Shown: positions 9,141 to 18,131 of the stretch, in pieces
Layout: every line of letters starts with the position of its first letter
How positions within the stretch are numbered: position 1 is the first letter of the stretch
Source: Oscillospiraceae bacterium
Lineage (GTDB): Bacteria; Bacillota; Clostridia; Oscillospirales; Oscillospiraceae
Direction: 5' to 3'
Length of the DNA: 45,453 bases
Assembly: GCA_012513005.1 (NCBI GenBank)
Contig: JAAZCZ010000072.1
Location: 1-45,453 of the forward strand
Notes under the pieces: generated by a model
Told to the model about the DNA's origin: nothing
What the model saw: only the letters and a program-made list of their open reading frames with translations
Databases searched by the model: none
Made by a program: the position numbers and the translations under genes

Positions 9141-9169
9141 TTGCTCAAATCGAACATTCGGGGTATTAT
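9141..9169 (+). promoter_or_regulatory. Possible promoter for nth-rarA operon
   Basis: TTGCTC (9141-9146), a 17-base spacer and TATTAT (9164-9169) lie between the LCP terminator and nth. The -35 is weak. Confidence 0.4.
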
Positions 9170-9213
9170 TATAGGGTATTATTGGCTTATATAAGCCGAG
9201 AGAGGAAAGCCTT

Positions 9214-9855
9214 TTGAAAACTAACGAACAGGTACTTAAAATAATAAGTCTGCTGGAGGAAGCTTACCCACTGGCTGACTGTACACTCGACTGGGATAAG
9301 GATTATGAGCTGCTTTTTTCTGTGAGGCTGGCAGCTCAATGCACAGATGAGCGGGTCAACAAGATTACTCCCGCACTTTTCGAAAAATATCCGAGCTTAG
9401 AGGCATTTGCGGAGGCTGATGTTGCGGATGTTGAAAAGCTAATTCACTCCTGCGGCTTTTTTAGGACAAAGGCGAGGGATTTAGTAAATGCCTCCGCTAT
9501 GATATTAAAAAACTTTGGTGGCAAGGTCCCTGATAATATGGAAGATCTTTTGACTCTCCCGGGGGTGGGCAGAAAAACCGCTAACTTAATATTAGGCGAT
9601 ATTTATTCTGTTCCCGGCTCTGTTGTTGTTGACACTCACTGCATCAGGCTGTCTAACAGAATCGGGCTTGTACATAATCTTAAAAATCCCGAAAAAATTG
9701 AAAAAGAGCTGCGTGCAATACTGCCACCCGAAAAATCTTCTGACTTTTGTCACAGGCTGGTTTTGCACGGTCGCGCCGTCTGCCCTGCCGGTACACCGCG
9801 CTGCGGAAAATGCACAATTGCGCCCTACTGCTCCTATGCTACGGGGGGTATTTAA
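9214..9855 (+). CDS. nth: Endonuclease III (DNA glycosylase/AP lyase)
   Basis: It removes oxidised pyrimidines and cleaves the resulting abasic site in base excision repair. The helix-hairpin-helix LPGVGRKTANLIL carries the catalytic lysine, and VDTHCIRLSNRIGL supplies the catalytic aspartate. Four cysteines near the C-terminus are spaced C-x6-C-x2-C-x5-C, the classic [4Fe-4S] loop. At 213 aa the length is normal. The start is TTG at 9214, with AGAGAGG about 8 bases upstream. The stop is one base from the rarA start, so the two are probably coupled. Confidence 0.96.
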   Translation: MKTNEQVLKIISLLEEAYPLADCTLDWDKDYELLFSVRLAAQCTDERVNKITPALFEKYPSLEAFAEADVADVEKLIHSCGFFRTKARDLVNASAMILKNFGGKVPDNMEDLLTLPGVGRKTANLILGDIYSVPGSVVVDTHCIRLSNRIGLVHNLKNPEKIEKELRAILPPEKSSDFCHRLVLHGRAVCPAGTPRCGKCTIAPYCSYATGGI

Positions 9856-9856
9856 A

Positions 9857-11119
9857 ATGAAAAGACCGTTAGCAGATGAAATTAGACCCTCTTCTATTTC
9901 AGAAGTTGTCGGGCAGAGCCATATTTTAGCTGAAAATGCCCTGCTTTCGCGGATAATTAAGTCAGGTAACATACCGAATATGATATTCTACGGACCATCC
10001 GGCACCGGCAAGACAACCGTTGCCAATATTATTGCAGCCAGCACAAAGAGAACCCTGCACAGATTAAATGCCACTACCGCTTCTCTTGCTGATATTAAGG
10101 CTATTATCTCTGAGCTTGATACTTTTTTATCCCCGGGCGGAATACTGCTATATTTAGATGAGATACAGTATTTTAATAAAAAGCAGCAGCAAAGCCTGCT
10201 CGAGTTTATTGAAGACGGCAGAATTACACTGATTGCATCTACTACCGAAAACCCGTATTTTTATATTTATAATGCAGTGTTAAGCCGAAGCAGTGTTTTT
10301 GAGTTTAAGGCTGTGACGCCCGAGGATATGCTGCCTGCCGTGAAGCGGGCTATATTATTTCTTGAAAATCGCGATAGTGTATCGATTATACTGGAGGATA
10401 AGGCAATAATGCGTATTGTTTCTGCCTCCGGCGGAGATGTGAGGAAGGCTATTAACGCGGTGGAGCTTCTATATGATGCTGCTGAGCGAAAAGACGGCGT
10501 TATTAACATCAGCCTAGCTGATGTAGAGTCAGCTACTTCCCTATCCGCCATGAGATACGACCGAGACGGAGATGAGCATTTTGACCTGCTCTCGGCACTG
10601 ATGAAATCTCTGCGCGGCTCTGATCCCGATGCCTGCATGCACTATTTAGCAAGGCTGCTTGAAGCGGGTGATTTAATCGGGGTCTGCAGACGCCTTTTGT
10701 GCTCTGCCTCTGAGGATATAGGTCTTGCTTACCCCATGGCTGTGCCTATTGTTAAAGCCTGTGTTGACTCTGCTATGCAGCTTGGTCTGCCCGAGGCAAG
10801 GCTGCCCCTATCCGAAGCTGCAATCTTGCTGGCTACTGCTCCTAAGTCAAATTCTGCCATGCTCGCAATTGACGCAGCTGCCGCTGATATTAAAGCCGGT
10901 AAAATAGGGCCTGTACCACGAGAGCTGCAAAATGTGCATGCTGACGGCACCGGCTTTGAGCGTGAGCAGGGATATAAATACCCACACAATTTTGAAAACC
11001 ATTGGACCTATCAGCAGTATCTGCCTGACTGTGTTAAAGACAGTATTTACTATGAATACGGTGACAACAAAACAGAGCAGGCTGCCCGTGCATACTGGGA
11101 CAAGATTAAGGATAAGTAG
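9857..11119 (+). CDS. rarA: Replication-associated recombination protein A (MgsA/RarA AAA+ ATPase)
   Basis: This clamp-loader-like AAA+ ATPase acts at stalled replication forks. Walker A is GPSGTGKTT and Walker B is LLYLDEIQYF. The STTENPYF sensor block and the C-terminal tetramerisation region (YKYPHNFENHW, QQYLPD) are all present. The ATG at 9857 gives the family N-terminus MKRPLADEIRPSSISEVVGQ and follows a G-rich stretch (9843-9848) that can serve as the ribosome site. The frame stays open far upstream inside nth (to 9623), but that extension is only an overlap. At 420 aa the length is normal. Confidence 0.95.
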   Translation: MKRPLADEIRPSSISEVVGQSHILAENALLSRIIKSGNIPNMIFYGPSGTGKTTVANIIAASTKRTLHRLNATTASLADIKAIISELDTFLSPGGILLYLDEIQYFNKKQQQSLLEFIEDGRITLIASTTENPYFYIYNAVLSRSSVFEFKAVTPEDMLPAVKRAILFLENRDSVSIILEDKAIMRIVSASGGDVRKAINAVELLYDAAERKDGVINISLADVESATSLSAMRYDRDGDEHFDLLSALMKSLRGSDPDACMHYLARLLEAGDLIGVCRRLLCSASEDIGLAYPMAVPIVKACVDSAMQLGLPEARLPLSEAAILLATAPKSNSAMLAIDAAAADIKAGKIGPVPRELQNVHADGTGFEREQGYKYPHNFENHWTYQQYLPDCVKDSIYYEYGDNKTEQAARAYWDKIKDK

Positions 11120-11122
11120 CTT

Positions 11123-11332
11123 ATGGATATTAAAGTCGGAGATATACTGAATATGAAAAAGCAGCACCCCTGCGGCAGTGCTGCTTGGACTGTTTTGCGC
11201 ATCGGGGCTGATTTTAGGCTCAGATGCACAGGCTGCGGGCATGAGGTCATGGGCTCGCGCAAAAATTTTGAGCGAAATATTAAAACTGTAGTAAGAGATG
11301 GAGAACTAATTAATAAAAAAGACCTAGTCTAG
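11123..11332 (+). CDS. DUF951 family small protein
   Basis: This 69-aa protein matches the DUF951 pattern: VGDILNMKKQHPCGS, then W-V-RIGADFRLRCTGCGH and a basic tail. The Cys-x2-Cys (CTGC), together with the HPCG cysteine and GCGH histidine, might bind a metal. The family is common in Firmicutes and often lies near DNA replication or translation genes. Its function is not established. It starts three bases after the rarA stop and clearly belongs to the nth-rarA transcript. Confidence 0.88.
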   Translation: MDIKVGDILNMKKQHPCGSAAWTVLRIGADFRLRCTGCGHEVMGSRKNFERNIKTVVRDGELINKKDLV

Positions 11333-11381
11333 TCTTTGGGATTATACTCTTGCCCTATAGCTTATAATACGGAGATTTATT

Positions 11382-12074
11382 ATGATAACAGAAGAAATAA
11401 GAGCGCAGCTTTTTTTGCTAAAAGACGAAAAATACGCTGATTTTCAGAGAAAATTAATACCGACAGTGAAGGACACAAAAATCATTGGTGTTCGCACGCC
11501 TGCAATCAGAAGCTATGCTAAGGAAATTATAAAAAGAGAGGATATAGGTGATTTTCTCTCTGATTTGCCGCACAAATATTATGATGAAAATCAGCTTCAT
11601 GTTTCTCTTTTATGTCTTATGCGTGATTTTGACAGCCTTATTGCCCTTGTTGAGGAATTTTTACCGTATATAGATAACTGGGCGACCTGCGATTCTCTAT
11701 CACCCAAGGTTTTTAAAAAGCATCGTGAAAAGCTGCTTTTATATATAAATAAGTGGATAAAAAGCGAGCACAGCTACACTGTTCGCTTTGCAATCGGAAT
11801 GCTTATGGAGCATTTTTTAGACGAAGACTACAAAGACCTGTATCCTCAAATGGTGGCTAAAATAAAAAGCGATGAGTACTATATCAACATGATGATTGCA
11901 TGGTACTTTGCAACAGCACTTGCAAAGCAGCACGATGCGATTTTGCCTTTTTTGGAAAATGCCGTTTTGCCTGTTTGGTGTCACAACAAGACTATACAAA
12001 AGGCAGTCGAGAGCTATCGCATTACTGCAGAGCAAAAGGAATATCTCAAAACTCTGCGAAGGCGTCTAAAATAG
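11382..12074 (+). CDS. DNA alkylation repair family protein (AlkD-like HEAT repeats)
   Basis: The protein (230 aa) has the features of the AlkD-like glycosylase family, which removes alkylated bases with a HEAT-repeat scaffold. These include the N-terminal IIGVRTPAIRSYAKEI block, the central DNWATCDSLSPKVF and the MMIAWYFATALAKQ helix. A good TATAAT (11363-11368) and GGAG ribosome site precede the ATG, although no matching -35 is seen. It follows the nth-rarA-DUF951 genes by 49 bases, which suits a DNA repair role. Activity on DNA is inferred from family only. Confidence 0.85.
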   Translation: MITEEIRAQLFLLKDEKYADFQRKLIPTVKDTKIIGVRTPAIRSYAKEIIKREDIGDFLSDLPHKYYDENQLHVSLLCLMRDFDSLIALVEEFLPYIDNWATCDSLSPKVFKKHREKLLLYINKWIKSEHSYTVRFAIGMLMEHFLDEDYKDLYPQMVAKIKSDEYYINMMIAWYFATALAKQHDAILPFLENAVLPVWCHNKTIQKAVESYRITAEQKEYLKTLRRRLK

Positions 12075-12156
12075 AGCTAAGAAATTCACATTTTCTTAAT
12101 GAAGTGTTGCATCAGTCGGTTTATAATTATGTATATATTATCAAAGGAGAGATAAG

Positions 12157-12699
12157 ATGAGCATATATGATTATTCGGTAATAAATCCCCAAAACGAGGA
12201 AGTTTCACTCGAGAACTTCAAAGGCAAGGTACTTCTTATTGTGAACACTGCGACAGGTTGCGGCTTTACCCCGCACTACAAGGATTTGGAAGAGATGTAT
12301 GAAAGCTTTAGTGACAGGGGCTTTGAGATACTAGATATCCCCTGCAATCAGTTTGCCGGGCAGACCCCCGGAACAGACGATGAAATACATGATTTTTGTC
12401 AGCTTCATTACAATACACAGTTTCCGCAGATGAAAAAGAGCGATGTTAACGGCGAAACTGAGCTGCCTTTATATACCTACCTTAAATCTCAAAAGGGCTT
12501 TGAGGGCTTCGGAAAGGGTCCTAAGGCACTGCTTATGAGCGCAATGCTGAAAAAAATCGATAAAAACTACAAGAATAACCCTGATATTAAATGGAATTTC
12601 ACCAAGTTCTTGGTAGACAGAAACGGCAATGTTGTTGCCAGATTTGAGCCTACACATGATATGAAGCTTGTGTCTAAGGCTGTACAGGAGCTGCTGTAA
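12157..12699 (+). CDS. Glutathione peroxidase family thiol peroxidase
   Basis: It reduces hydroperoxides. Bacterial members with Cys usually take electrons from thioredoxin. The catalytic region reads NTATGCGFTPHY, with cysteine at the position occupied by selenocysteine in some homologs. The conserved glutamine (CNQFAGQTPGTD) and tryptophan (WNFTKFLVDRNG) complete the active site. The 180 aa length is typical, and a strong AAAGGAGAG ribosome site precedes the ATG. It stands alone and is convergent with rnfB across a shared terminator. An anaerobe would use it for oxygen or peroxide stress. Confidence 0.94.
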   Translation: MSIYDYSVINPQNEEVSLENFKGKVLLIVNTATGCGFTPHYKDLEEMYESFSDRGFEILDIPCNQFAGQTPGTDDEIHDFCQLHYNTQFPQMKKSDVNGETELPLYTYLKSQKGFEGFGKGPKALLMSAMLKKIDKNYKNNPDIKWNFTKFLVDRNGNVVARFEPTHDMKLVSKAVQELL

Positions 12700-12734
12700 C
12701 ATAGGTTCACAGTAATTGCAAATTGCAAAAACAC

Positions 12735-12768
12735 AAAAGGCTGTTCGGATCTCCGAACAGCCTTTTTA
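12735..12768. terminator. Bidirectional terminator between gpx and rnfB
   Basis: AAAAGGCTGTTCGGA (12735-12749) and its exact complement (12752-12766) form a long near-perfect palindrome. A-rich and T-rich flanks let it work on both strands. Confidence 0.85.
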
Positions 12769-12790
12769 TTATTTGTGATGCTAAATATTT

Positions 12791-13600
12791 TTAGTCCTGA
12801 ACATAGATTTTCTGCGGGTGAATAATGCTTCTCGGACAAACTTTTGCGCAGGTTCCGCAGCCGGTGCATTTATCGTAGTCGATAACTGCTATGTTATTTT
12901 CGACCACAATAGCTTCGTGCGGGCATTCGCGCTGACATTTCATACAGGCTATGCAGCTGGCATCACAGACCTTGCGCTTGGCAGCGCCCTTGTCTGTTGA
13001 ACGGCAGCCCACCAAAACCTTCTGCTCATAGGGGACTTTTTTGATTATTCCCTTGGGGCAGGCTTCGGCGCATGCCATACATGCCACGCATTTTTCACGG
13101 TCTACCTCTGCTACTCCGTTTACAATGTTCATTGCTCCGAACATGCAGGCATTGACACAGTTACCGAGACCGATGCAGGAAAATTGGCAGAGCTTAGGTC
13201 CCTTGTTGCCGAATCTCATAGCAGCTAAGCAGTCTGCAGGTCCCTCGTATTCAAACAGCTTTTTTGCCTTTTCGCTTGAGCCTGAGCAAGGTACGAACGC
13301 CACATATTTGGCTTCTGCGCTATTATCTAAGCACATGATTTCGCAGATTTTTTCTGCAGATTTAGAGCCGCCGGGTGAGCATAGATTGGGGGCAGCGCCT
13401 TCGAGAACTACTGCCTGTGCATAGGCATCGCAGCCGGGAAAGCCGCAACCGCCGCAGTTTGCGCCTGCTAAGGCAGATCTGACTTCAGCGATTCTCGGGT
13501 CCTGCTCTACATGGAACACCTTTGCGGCAAAGGCTAAGACTGCGCCGAAAACAGCACCCATGACGCCTAAAACTAAGATAGCATATAGTATATTTTCCAT
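12791..13600 (-). CDS. rnfB: Rnf complex subunit B (Fe-S)
   Basis: This subunit takes electrons from ferredoxin into the membrane-bound Rnf complex. The 269-aa protein has an N-terminal membrane helix, then the CGGCGFPGC cluster domain, and then ferredoxin-type clusters. Visible Cys groups include GNCVNAC, CVACMACAEAC, CIACMKCQREC and CTGCGTCAKVCP. A strong GAGGAGG lies before the ATG. It is the last gene of rnfCDGEAB and starts 12 bases after the rnfA stop. The gene ends close to the shared terminator with gpx. Confidence 0.96.
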   Translation of the reverse strand: MENILYAILVLGVMGAVFGAVLAFAAKVFHVEQDPRIAEVRSALAGANCGGCGFPGCDAYAQAVVLEGAAPNLCSPGGSKSAEKICEIMCLDNSAEAKYVAFVPCSGSSEKAKKLFEYEGPADCLAAMRFGNKGPKLCQFSCIGLGNCVNACMFGAMNIVNGVAEVDREKCVACMACAEACPKGIIKKVPYEQKVLVGCRSTDKGAAKRKVCDASCIACMKCQRECPHEAIVVENNIAVIDYDKCTGCGTCAKVCPRSIIHPQKIYVQD

Positions 13601-13612
13601 TTAGCTACCTCC

Positions 13613-14194
13613 TCAACCTAACTTCATGCCGCTAAAGCCCATAAACGCAAGTGCAAGAAGACCTGCTGTTACTAAGGCTATCGGGAACCCCTCGAAGCTC
13701 TCGGGGTACTCTGCAAACTGAACCCTCTCTCTGACACTGGCAAAGAGAACTATGGCAAGCATGAAGCCGAGTCCGCCTGTAATGCCGTAGGTTACGCTCT
13801 CTATAAAGTTGTATTTATACTGAACGTTTAGAAGAACAACACCGAGTACAGCGCAGTTTGTTGTTATAAGCGGCAGATATATGCCGAGGGCATTATACAG
13901 AGATGGGATTGATTTTTTAAGGAACATCTCAACCAGCTGAACGAGTACTGCAATTACAAGAATGAATGCAAGTGTGTTCATGTACTCTAAGCCGAGATTT
14001 CTGAGCAGACCGTCTACAACATAGCATATTGCCGATGCAAGTCCCATAACGAAGGTGACGGCGATTCCCATGCCGACTGCCGTATCTACCTTTGTTGAGC
14101 AGCCGAGGAACGGGCAGCATCCCAAGAACTTGGAGAATATGAAGTTGTTTATTAATATGGCCCCAATTGAAATGGAGATTACTGATGCTAACAT
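13613..14194 (-). CDS. rnfA: Rnf complex subunit A
   Basis: An integral membrane subunit (193 aa, about six helices) paralogous to RnfE. Together they form the inverted-topology core that carries electrons across the membrane. The family block NNFIFSKFLGCCPFLGCS sits near the N-terminus, and ITTNCAVLG in the middle supplies a conserved membrane cysteine. The start overlaps the rnfE stop by one base (TAATG), with GAGGAGG upstream. Confidence 0.96.
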   Translation of the reverse strand: MLASVISISIGAILINNFIFSKFLGCCPFLGCSTKVDTAVGMGIAVTFVMGLASAICYVVDGLLRNLGLEYMNTLAFILVIAVLVQLVEMFLKKSIPSLYNALGIYLPLITTNCAVLGVVLLNVQYKYNFIESVTYGITGGLGFMLAIVLFASVRERVQFAEYPESFEGFPIALVTAGLLALAFMGFSGMKLG

Positions 14195-14904
14195 TATGCG
14201 GCCACCTCCTCATCGACTAATACCTTGGCGGCTCTAAGCGCTTTTTCCTTTTTCTCGTCGGCCTTGCGCAGTGCAAACTGCATTGCGGCAAGCAAAACTG
14301 CAAGAGTTAAAAATCCGCCGAAGGGCATGATTAGTATTGTGGCGGCATACTCACTTGAAAATACCTGTATTCCCGAGCCTGAACCGTCTAATGTGAGGCG
14401 CAGTGCGCCCTGTGACACATCGAGTAGTCCTCCGCCAAAGGAACCGTTGCCGAGCAGCTCACGAACTATGCACATTAATACTAGTGTTACTGTGTAGCCT
14501 ATGCCCTGGAAAATACCGTCGAAAAATGAGGGTATTACAGGCTCGTTCTGGCAAAACGCTTCGGCTCTTCCGATTATTATGCAGTTAACGACTATGAGCG
14601 GAATAAACACGCCCAAGGAAGCTGACAGCGCCGGAACAAATGCCTGCAATAACAGGTCTACTATTGTGACGAAGCCGGCTATGACAACTACGAAAATCGC
14701 AATTCTGATGTCGTTCGGAATAATCTTTCTCATTGCGGAAATAACAACATTGCAGCAGGTAAGAATTATAAGCACCGATATGCCCATTCCGATACCGTTA
14801 AACAAGGTGGTTGTTATTGCCATTGTTGAGCACAAACCGAGTCTTTGTACTAAAACCGGGTTGTTGTCTATAAGACCGTCTCTAAATTGTTTTTTAATAC
14901 TCAT
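14194..14904 (-). CDS. rnfE: Rnf complex subunit E
   Basis: A polytopic membrane subunit (236 aa) with the family blocks NPVLVQRLGLC at the N-terminus and IPLIVVNCIIIGRAEAF in the middle. The ELLGNGSFGG loop is also present. The C-terminal tail is basic and Ala-rich. AAGGAGG precedes the ATG and overlaps the end of rnfG. The stop shares one base with the rnfA start. Confidence 0.96.
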   Translation of the reverse strand: MSIKKQFRDGLIDNNPVLVQRLGLCSTMAITTTLFNGIGMGISVLIILTCCNVVISAMRKIIPNDIRIAIFVVVIAGFVTIVDLLLQAFVPALSASLGVFIPLIVVNCIIIGRAEAFCQNEPVIPSFFDGIFQGIGYTVTLVLMCIVRELLGNGSFGGGLLDVSQGALRLTLDGSGSGIQVFSSEYAATILIMPFGGFLTLAVLLAAMQFALRKADEKKEKALRAAKVLVDEEVAA

Positions 14905-14914
14905 GGCAGCCTCC

Positions 14915-15466
14915 TTAACCCAAAGCGACTACAGCTGCTATGGCTGTGTTAACTGAATCTACAATCGCCTGTGAGGAAATCGTTGCGCTTGTGATGGCTT
15001 CTATTGTGCCGCCTGCATTTTTAAGTGCTGTGCCTTCCTCTGCACCGACAAATTTTGCCCTAAAGCCCTCTTCTGTAATTCGGGCTCCGAGTGAGGGGGT
15101 CTCGCTGTGGCTGATTACCGAAACGCCGGTAGCCTTGTGCGAACTGTCAACACCTACAACTGCCGTGATGTTGCCCTGTGCCCCCGAGAATGTCATTTCA
15201 ACAACATATCCCTCTTCGCCGGCTTTTGAGATTGTGTCTACTGTGGGGAATGAAGCTTTATCAAACTCCGTTACTTCCACATAGTCGCCTTCAAAGGGCA
15301 GAACTTCATTATATGCCTTTGCGGTTGCCTGCTGCTTCTGCTCTTTTATTCTGTCTGCAGTCAGTGAGTTTGTGTATCCCAAAACTCCGGAAGTGAGTGC
15401 AGATACTAAAAACAGGATAAGTGTCAGGCGAAGAATTTGGCTTTTGGACTTCTTCTTTTCTTTCAT
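14915..15466 (-). CDS. rnfG: Rnf complex subunit G (covalent FMN)
   Basis: An extracytoplasmic flavin subunit anchored by one N-terminal helix (183 aa). The FMN-binding domain contains IEAITSATISSQAI. The threonine of SAT is the expected phosphoester FMN site. The usual motif is S/T-G-A-T, and here the glycine is serine. The start overlaps the rnfD stop as ATGA. Confidence 0.95.
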   Translation of the reverse strand: MKEKKKSKSQILRLTLILFLVSALTSGVLGYTNSLTADRIKEQKQQATAKAYNEVLPFEGDYVEVTEFDKASFPTVDTISKAGEEGYVVEMTFSGAQGNITAVVGVDSSHKATGVSVISHSETPSLGARITEEGFRAKFVGAEEGTALKNAGGTIEAITSATISSQAIVDSVNTAIAAVVALG

Positions 15467-16500
15467 GATGCCGCACCCTCCTTTGCCTTTTTCTTTTCTG
15501 CTGCCAGTTTTGCCTTCTCTTCCTTAACATCAGCAGCCGAAACACCGAATTGACGGCGACGTGTGAGCGCGTCAATCGCCCAAGCGCAGGTGTTCATTAT
15601 TAATATAGCGTAGGTTGCACCCTCGGGATAGCCGCCGTAGTAGCGTATCAGAACTGTAATTAAACCGCAGCCGACGCCGTAAATAAGCTGACCCTTAGGG
15701 GTTACCGGGCTGGATGAATAGTCTGTTGCCATAAAGAAAGCAGCCAGTACAAGTCCGCCGGAAGCAAGGTTCAAAAGTGTCCAGTTTAAGCTGTCGTAGC
15801 CTTCTTTACCCAATGCGAATGTCAATACCGCAAAGGTTCCGAGATAAGCCAGAGGGATTCTCCATGTTATTACCTTGCGGATAAGCAGGTAGCAGGCACC
15901 GAGAAGTACCGCTATTGTGCTGATTTCACCGATACATCCGGGGATATAGCCTATCAGCATGGATTTAAGATTATAATATGCAGGTAGGGCATCTGAGCCG
16001 TAGAGGGAAGCAAGCGGAGTTGCCATTGTTGTGCCGTCTACTACACCTGCAAGTGCGGATGGCACCATCCACCTTGTCATAAATGCTGCATATCCTGCTG
16101 TTAAGAACGCTCTTCCTGCTAAGGCGGGGTTTAAAAAGTTTTTGCCTATGCCGCCGTAGAGCTGCTTTACTACTATTATTGCAAAGAATGCGCCGATAAC
16201 GGGCATCCACCAGGGGCTGCTTGCAGGCAGTACGCATGTAAGCAGAAGACCTGTGACCACAGCTGAGAGATCCCCCACTGTGTTTGTCTTTTTCATGAGC
16301 TTTTCGTATGCCCACTCAAAAAACACGCAGGAAATAACCGAGGACGCAAGAACTATTACCGCTCCCGTTCCGAACATCCAAATACCCATTCCGATTGCGG
16401 GCAAAAGGGCTATGATTACATCAAGCATTATTGAACGGGTGTCTCTTTTTACTCTGACAATCGGGTTTGATGTTACCTTGTAGAGTCTTTTCTCTTCCAT
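15463..16500 (-). CDS. rnfD: Rnf complex subunit D (covalent FMN, ion channel)
   Basis: A polytopic membrane subunit (345 aa) of the NqrB/RnfD family, thought to carry the Na+ or H+ path. The likely FMN attachment block is VDGTTMATPLA, with Thr before Pro-Leu. Other family blocks are LLPAIGMGIW, KNFLNPALAGRAFL and ATDYSSSPVTPKGQ. The C-terminus is a charged Lys/Glu/Ala tail. The ATG shares one base with the rnfC stop (TAATG). Confidence 0.96.
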   Translation of the reverse strand: MEEKRLYKVTSNPIVRVKRDTRSIMLDVIIALLPAIGMGIWMFGTGAVIVLASSVISCVFFEWAYEKLMKKTNTVGDLSAVVTGLLLTCVLPASSPWWMPVIGAFFAIIVVKQLYGGIGKNFLNPALAGRAFLTAGYAAFMTRWMVPSALAGVVDGTTMATPLASLYGSDALPAYYNLKSMLIGYIPGCIGEISTIAVLLGACYLLIRKVITWRIPLAYLGTFAVLTFALGKEGYDSLNWTLLNLASGGLVLAAFFMATDYSSSPVTPKGQLIYGVGCGLITVLIRYYGGYPEGATYAILIMNTCAWAIDALTRRRQFGVSAADVKEEKAKLAAEKKKAKEGAAS

Positions 16501-17870
16501 TACGCCTTGGCCTCCTTTCCTGCCTTGGCTGCCTTTTGGGCTGCCTGTGCACGAAGTTTTTCCGCTGCCTTCTTTGCGTTAAGCATCGCTTTGCCTTGCT
16601 TGAAGGTATGTGTAAGCGGCAGTCTGCCGGGGCAGCCGTATGAACATGAGCCGCATTCGAAGCAGTCCATTACATGGTATTGTTCCATCTTCCTAAAGTC
16701 CTGCTGCTTTACATACATATACATAAATACAGGCTCAAGCTTCATGGGGCAGTGCAGTACGCAGTTGCCGCATCTGATGCAGACAGGCTCTTCTTTTTCT
16801 CTGTTTTCGTCTGCACTGAATACTAAAAGTCCCGAAGCACCTTTTACGCTGCCTGCTGAGTCATCTGCCACGCAGATACCCATCATAGGTCCGCCCATGC
16901 AGATGCGCTCAGGCTCTTTTACAAAGCCGCCCGCTTCAGCAAAAATGTGAGAAAGCGGAGTGCCGAATCTGACCAGAAGGTTGGAAGCCTTTTCAAAGCA
17001 GTCGCCTCCCACAGTCACAACACGCTCAATCGAGGGCATGCCTTCATAGCATGCGCGGTAGATTGTGTATGCGGTGTAGGTAGACACAACATTGCAGCCG
17101 ACTCCGGAGGGAATCCCGCCCGGCTTGACTTCTCTGTTTGTGTTGGCTTTAACCTGCATTTTCTCTGCGCCCTGCGGATATTTTACTTCCTCGGGTACTA
17201 TTGTAATACCGTATTTTTCGGGCTCAAGAGAGTTTAGAAGGTCAATTGCGTCCTGCTTATTTTTCTCTATTCCGTAGAGAATTTTTTCAAGCCCGTGAGC
17301 TTTTCTTATAAGCTCTATTCCCTTCATAAGCTCCACAGGATGCTCTAGCATTGTTCTGTGGTCTCCGCTTAAATAGGGCTCGCACTCAGCTCCGTTAATT
17401 ATAACGGTGTCGACCTTGCCGCGGGCTCCGGCAATTTTAAATGCAGTCGGGAACATAGCACCGCCCATACCGACGACGCCTGCTTCACGAATGCGCTTTA
17501 TTATTGCCTCAGGGTCATTTAGCTGCTCCTCTGTTAGGGGCACAAGGTCCTCACAGGGAGTATCCTTAAAGTCGTTTTCGATGACAACGGATAATATCAT
17601 GTCTCCGAGCATGTGTCTGCGCGGTTCGATAGCCTTAACTACTCCCGAAACAGAAGCATGCACCGGGGCTGATACCGGCGCCTCATCGTAGCCAATTAAT
17701 TGGCCCATTTTAACGACATCTCCCACACTGACTGTGGGCTTGTTCGGCACGCCTATATGCTGAATCAGCGGGATCACGACCTCTTTAGGAGGAGCTATGG
17801 TCCGTACAGGCGATTTGCTGGCGGTTTTTGCATAATCAGGGTGCACCCCGCCGTAATACTTATAGGGCAT
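16500..17870 (-). CDS. rnfC: Rnf complex subunit C (NADH-binding, Fe-S)
   Basis: This is the peripheral NADH/FMN-binding and Fe-S subunit of the Rnf ferredoxin:NAD+ oxidoreductase. The N-terminus reads YYGGVHPDY. The glycine-rich GMGGAMFPTAFK forms the nucleotide-binding part. The C-terminal portion has two [4Fe-4S] groups, CIRCGNCVLHCP and CFECGSCSYGCP. I choose ATG 17870 (456 aa) with GAGGTG six bases upstream. In-frame GTG 17879 and ATG 17876 overlap or touch that ribosome site. It is the first gene of rnfCDGEAB. The complex couples ferredoxin oxidation to ion export in anaerobes. Confidence 0.96.
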   Translation of the reverse strand: MPYKYYGGVHPDYAKTASKSPVRTIAPPKEVVIPLIQHIGVPNKPTVSVGDVVKMGQLIGYDEAPVSAPVHASVSGVVKAIEPRRHMLGDMILSVVIENDFKDTPCEDLVPLTEEQLNDPEAIIKRIREAGVVGMGGAMFPTAFKIAGARGKVDTVIINGAECEPYLSGDHRTMLEHPVELMKGIELIRKAHGLEKILYGIEKNKQDAIDLLNSLEPEKYGITIVPEEVKYPQGAEKMQVKANTNREVKPGGIPSGVGCNVVSTYTAYTIYRACYEGMPSIERVVTVGGDCFEKASNLLVRFGTPLSHIFAEAGGFVKEPERICMGGPMMGICVADDSAGSVKGASGLLVFSADENREKEEPVCIRCGNCVLHCPMKLEPVFMYMYVKQQDFRKMEQYHVMDCFECGSCSYGCPGRLPLTHTFKQGKAMLNAKKAAEKLRAQAAQKAAKAGKEAKA

Positions 17871-17978
17871 TAGCATCACCTCAAAACATTTTCACCACCC
17901 AATGTTATCACAATTGCCTAATTATGTCCATACTGTTAATGCCATTTTTATTAAGAAAACGCCTATTTTTTTGACTAT

Positions 17979-18008
17979 TTGTTAACAATATTGCGAATAT
18001 CTTAACAA
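17979..18008. promoter_or_regulatory. Rex-like redox operator upstream of rnf
   Basis: The minus strand reads TTGTTAAGATATTCGCAA (18008 to 17991), matching the clostridial Rex consensus TTGTTAA-N4-TTAACAA at all but two positions of the second half. Directly beside it is the perfect palindrome TTGTTAACAA (17979-17988). The pair lies about 110-140 bases upstream of rnfC. Rex responds to NADH/NAD+, which suits an NADH-linked complex. No convincing minus-strand promoter was found to place it against. Confidence 0.5.
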
Positions 18009-18131
18009 ATTTTGGTTTTTTATTTTCTGATTAATGCAGGGTTTGGACTCTGCTTTGCAGATTTAATTATGCCGATAAAAAGACATTTTATCCCCTTTTC
18101 TGTTCTGGTTTAACCGACTTTGTATAAAATA

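Noticed and set aside
9623..9856. An N-terminal extension of rarA reaching into nth
   Set aside because: The family N-terminus starts at ATG 9857, and the upstream part is nth read in another frame.
13041..13424. A plus-strand frame across rnfB
   Set aside because: Antisense to the cysteine-rich rnfB sequence, with no support of its own.
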